The notes beneath the pieces are model-generated. The model ran no database searches and was not told where the DNA came from. It saw only the letters and a program-made list of their open reading frames with translations. Source: Bolinopsis microptera (lineage: Eukaryota > Ctenophora > Tentaculata > Lobata > Bolinopsidae). From it: a DNA stretch of 11,240 nucleotides. This document shows positions 9,536 to 11,240 of this stretch, one piece after another. Within the stretch, counting starts at the first letter, position 1, and the number at the start of each line of letters is the position of its first letter. The stretch covers positions 1 through 11,240 of the forward strand of contig NW_026971982.1 of assembly GCF_026151205.1 (NCBI RefSeq). Reading direction: 5' to 3'. Both the position numbers and the translations under genes were made by a program.

Positions 9536-10060
9536 GAGCACAGAAATTAAAGGTGGTTTTTTAAAAACCCCCCCGCCACGTTTTTAAAATTTATTTGATA
9601 AAAAAAACCCAGGGTCCCTCGTTTTTTTTAATTTTAATTTTTGAAATTGAAATTGGAATTTTCCCCAAAAACTCAAAACCCGCCCACGATTTCTATTTCA
9701 AAAATTATTTATTTTAAGCCCCCTTGGATCGGAACTCAGAAAAAAGGTTGGCTCAAAAACCCCCCCCACGGGGCCCTTTTAAAAAAAAGATTAGAAAAAA
9801 AAAAAAATCAAAAACAAATTTCGATTTTGATATTTAAAAAGGAAATTTCCCCTACTCAATCCCAAACCCCCATCCTTTTTCTATTTTAAATAATTATTAT
9901 TATTGGATCGGGGGAAAGGTCAAATTGGGCTCAAAAACCCCCCCTTGGGCCCCCTTTTTAAAAATTTTATTTTTTAAAAAAAAACCCAAAATCAAAAAAA
10001 AATTTTTGAATTTTTAATTTGAATTGGAAAAATTTTTAAAAAGGCTTTCCCAAAACCCCC
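9536..10060 (+). repeat. Diverged tandem repeat, period about 180-200 bases (satellite-like)
   Basis: Ordered landmarks recur. GGAATTTTCCCC at 9655-9666 corresponds to GGAAATTTCCCC at 9841-9852 and, more loosely, GGCTTTCCC at 10043-10051. TTGGATCGG at 9724-9732 recurs at 9903-9911, an offset of 179. GGCTCAAAAAC plus a C run at 9750 recurs at 9928, an offset of 178, and is followed both times by G and C runs and then T and A runs. An ATCAAAAA word then precedes the next unit in each copy. An earlier partial copy starts near 9536, where GAGCACAGAAATTAAAGGTGG parallels the 9731-9751 segment. This makes roughly two full units with partial units at both ends. The period is nucleosome-sized, like many plant and animal satellites. 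Run-length noise blurs both period and identity. Confidence 0.6.
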
Positions 10061-10066
10061 CCCATG

Positions 10067-10096
10067 ACCCAAATCCTAAACCCAAAACCCCAAAAT
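10067..10096 (-). repeat. Short degenerate CCCTAAA-like tract
   Basis: The plus strand reads ACCCAAATCCTAAACCCAAAACCCCAAAA in pieces (ACCCAAAT, CCTAAA, CCCAAAA, CCCCAAAA). This approximates the C-rich strand of the plant-type telomere repeat and directly adjoins the end of the tandem repeat. Only one unit, CCTAAAC, is close to perfect. It may simply be the next diverged satellite unit, whose counterpart at about 9856-9875 also has C and A runs. Confidence 0.2.
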
Positions 10097-10258
10097 AACT
10101 GAACTAATATTCCCTTTTTAAAAGGGGAAAAAAAGACTGGGCCCCTTTTTTAAAAGGGGTCCCCCCCAAATTTTTTATGTCCCTGATCCATCGATCCCAG
10201 TTTTTTCCCCCGAAAATGTCGGAGGCCTTTTTTTGAAATATTTCCGAATTTTTAAAAA

Positions 10259-10344
10259 GGCCAGGTAGCCCAAGTTTTTTGGTTTTGCCCCCCCCTTTTT
10301 GCAATCGTGGGGTTGCCGGGTTCAAAATCCCACTGTCCCCGCCT
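10259..10344 (+). mobile_element. tRNA-like segment with Pol III A- and B-box-like motifs (SINE head or degraded tRNA gene)
   Basis: A tRNA-like order is visible. GGTAGCCCAAG at 10264-10274, followed after a T run by GG at 10281-10282, resembles the D-arm/A-box pattern TRGCNNAGTNGG. TTTGCAA at about 10298-10304 resembles an anticodon loop, which would read TGC (Ala) or GCA (Cys) depending on framing. GGGTTCAAAATCC at 10318-10330 matches the T-arm/B-box GGTTCAAATCC with one extra A. The sequence then continues CACTGTCCCCGCCT. The acceptor and T stems do not pair well: GCCGG before the loop is not complementary to what follows, although GTGGG at 10307 would pair with CCCAC at 10328-10332. That, and the apparent lack of a clean acceptor stem, favours a SINE head over a working tRNA. 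Run-length errors prevent a firm choice. Confidence 0.35.
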
Positions 10345-10389
10345 GGTCGTGGGGGAGTGGGGGGTTTTTTCATTCACAAGGATCTGGGT

Positions 10390-10411
10390 GGGGGCTAAAG
10401 GCAAAGCCCCC
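10390..10411. repeat. Hairpin GGGGGCT / AGCCCCC
   Basis: GGGGGCT at 10390-10396 and AGCCCCC at 10405-10411 are perfect reverse complements around the eight-base loop AAAGGCAA. It lies 45 bases after the tRNA-like segment and could belong to the body of the same SINE-like element. No T run follows. Confidence 0.4.
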
Positions 10412-10852
10412 CCCCGGTTCTACCTCGCCGAATTTCCTTGAGAAAAACGGGTTGGGGAGGGTTAAAAGGGAAAACTGAACAGCCGCCAAAGCCCCCCCGG
10501 GGGAAAAAGAAAAAAGGAACCCCCACCTTAAAAACCCTCCCCCCCCCCGGCCAAAAAAAAACCAAAACCCCCCCCGGCCTTCCTGTAATTGGTGGTTGCA
10601 CTTTTTTAAAAAAAATTGGCTTTTGGGGGAAAATCCCCCCCAAAAAGTAAAAAATAAGTGTCTAAAATTTTTTAAAAAAAAGTTGTAAAAAGGATTTGTC
10701 GTAATCAACAACCCACACAAAAACACCCCCCCCTCCCTCCCCCTAAAACCACTTCCACTAAATCGCCCCCCCCAAAATTTTTAAGAAAATTCTTGCTAAA
10801 AAATTGGCCCCCCGAAAAGGGAAAAGGAAGTTAAAAAAAAAGGTTATTTTTT
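10412..10852. other. Run-rich sequence with rising GC, no recognised gene
   Basis: C runs and A runs dominate. Overlapping frames on both strands (for example minus 10370-10726 and plus 10438-10650) encode only Pro/Lys-rich or Gly/Phe-rich low-complexity products and shadow one another. I see no domain, RNA gene or promoter. Confidence 0.4.
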
Positions 10853-11240
10853 CATGGGGCCTGAATTTCGAATCAAACCCCCCCCAAAGAGTTTTAAAAA
10901 AATAAAACAACCCCTAGCCGGCAAACACCAGGTGGGGAAAATGCCCCCCCCGGGCCCTCCCCGGGCGGAAACGCCCCCCCCCGGAACTGCCCCGGGGGCC
11001 CCAGGAAACCCCGCCCCCGGGGGGGGCTGGGAACTGCCCCCGGGAAAAAACCCCCGTGGAACCCCCCGGTCCCCCCCCACCAGGGCCAAAATAATCGCAA
11101 AAAACAATCCACCACAGCAAAAAGCCCCGGGAACCGGGGCCCCCCCCCCGGGCCAAAGGGGAAAAAAAACCCCCCCCCCCCCCGGGGGGCCCTGACCGGG
11201 TGGGAAAACAGAGGTCGAAATGGGGCCCCCAATCCTCCCC
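10853..11240. other. GC-rich low-complexity tail with a short direct repeat
   Basis: This end of the window is much richer in C and G runs than the rest and includes 14 Cs at 11170-11183 followed by six Gs. GGAACTGCCCC followed by a G run occurs at 10983-10998, and GGAACTGCCCCCGGG occurs at 11030-11044, 47 bases on. Four long frames overlap here on both strands, giving Pro/Gly-rich translations that reflect the C and G runs rather than selection for protein. No gene is called. Confidence 0.4.

Noticed and set aside
10854-11232. Several overlapping Pro/Gly-rich frames of 80-113 codons on both strands
   Set aside because: C and G runs encode Pro and Gly in any frame and remove stop codons; the frames overlap one another and show no domain.
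1-11240. CRISPR array or other defence-system layout
   Set aside because: No regularly spaced identical repeats of 24-40 bases and no recognisable cas or accessory gene; the only tandem repeat has a period near 180 and diverged units.

Overview
I cannot identify any protein-coding gene in this window. The dominant property is extreme run-richness. Most bases lie in homopolymers of three or more, including a 16-base A run at 5264-5279 and a 15-base C run at 6721-6735. In the sample line 4081-4140, 41 of 60 bases are in runs of at least three, whereas random sequence of even composition would give roughly 15 percent. This is what uncorrected or badly corrected single-molecule sequence, or a low-coverage contig end, tends to look like. 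It destroys reading frames, so the absence of genes is not proof that none existed in the source DNA. The open frames that remain (longest 180 codons, minus strand, 2829-3371) are made mainly of Phe, Lys, Pro and Gly, the translations of T, A, C and G runs.

Layout. 1-2000: AT-rich, with islands of less run-dominated sequence (about 533-780, 840-945, 1020-1130, 1376-1480), several hairpins, and a G/T-rich tract at 1213-1279 resembling degenerate plant-type telomere repeat. 2000-7650: almost entirely low-complexity A/T with C runs; nothing recognisable. 7660-7870: a cleaner island with two adjacent hairpins, each followed by a T run. 7870-9535: low complexity with a 17-base inverted repeat at 8314-8357. 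9536-10060: a diverged tandem repeat with a period near 180-200 bases. 10067-10096: a short C-strand telomere-like tract. 10259-10344: a tRNA-like segment with A-box-like and B-box-like elements, best read as a SINE or degraded tRNA gene. 10380-11240: GC-richer, C-run-dominated sequence.

Organism. A nucleosome-sized tandem repeat, TTTAGGG-like tracts and a Pol III promoter-like element together suggest repeat-rich eukaryotic nuclear DNA, possibly plant. This is inference with modest confidence. The GC-rich hairpins at 918-943 and 7746-7792 would also fit green-algal organelle DNA, and the T-run-flanked hairpins could be read as bacterial or plastid terminators. There is no operon, CRISPR array or recognisable gene system to describe.
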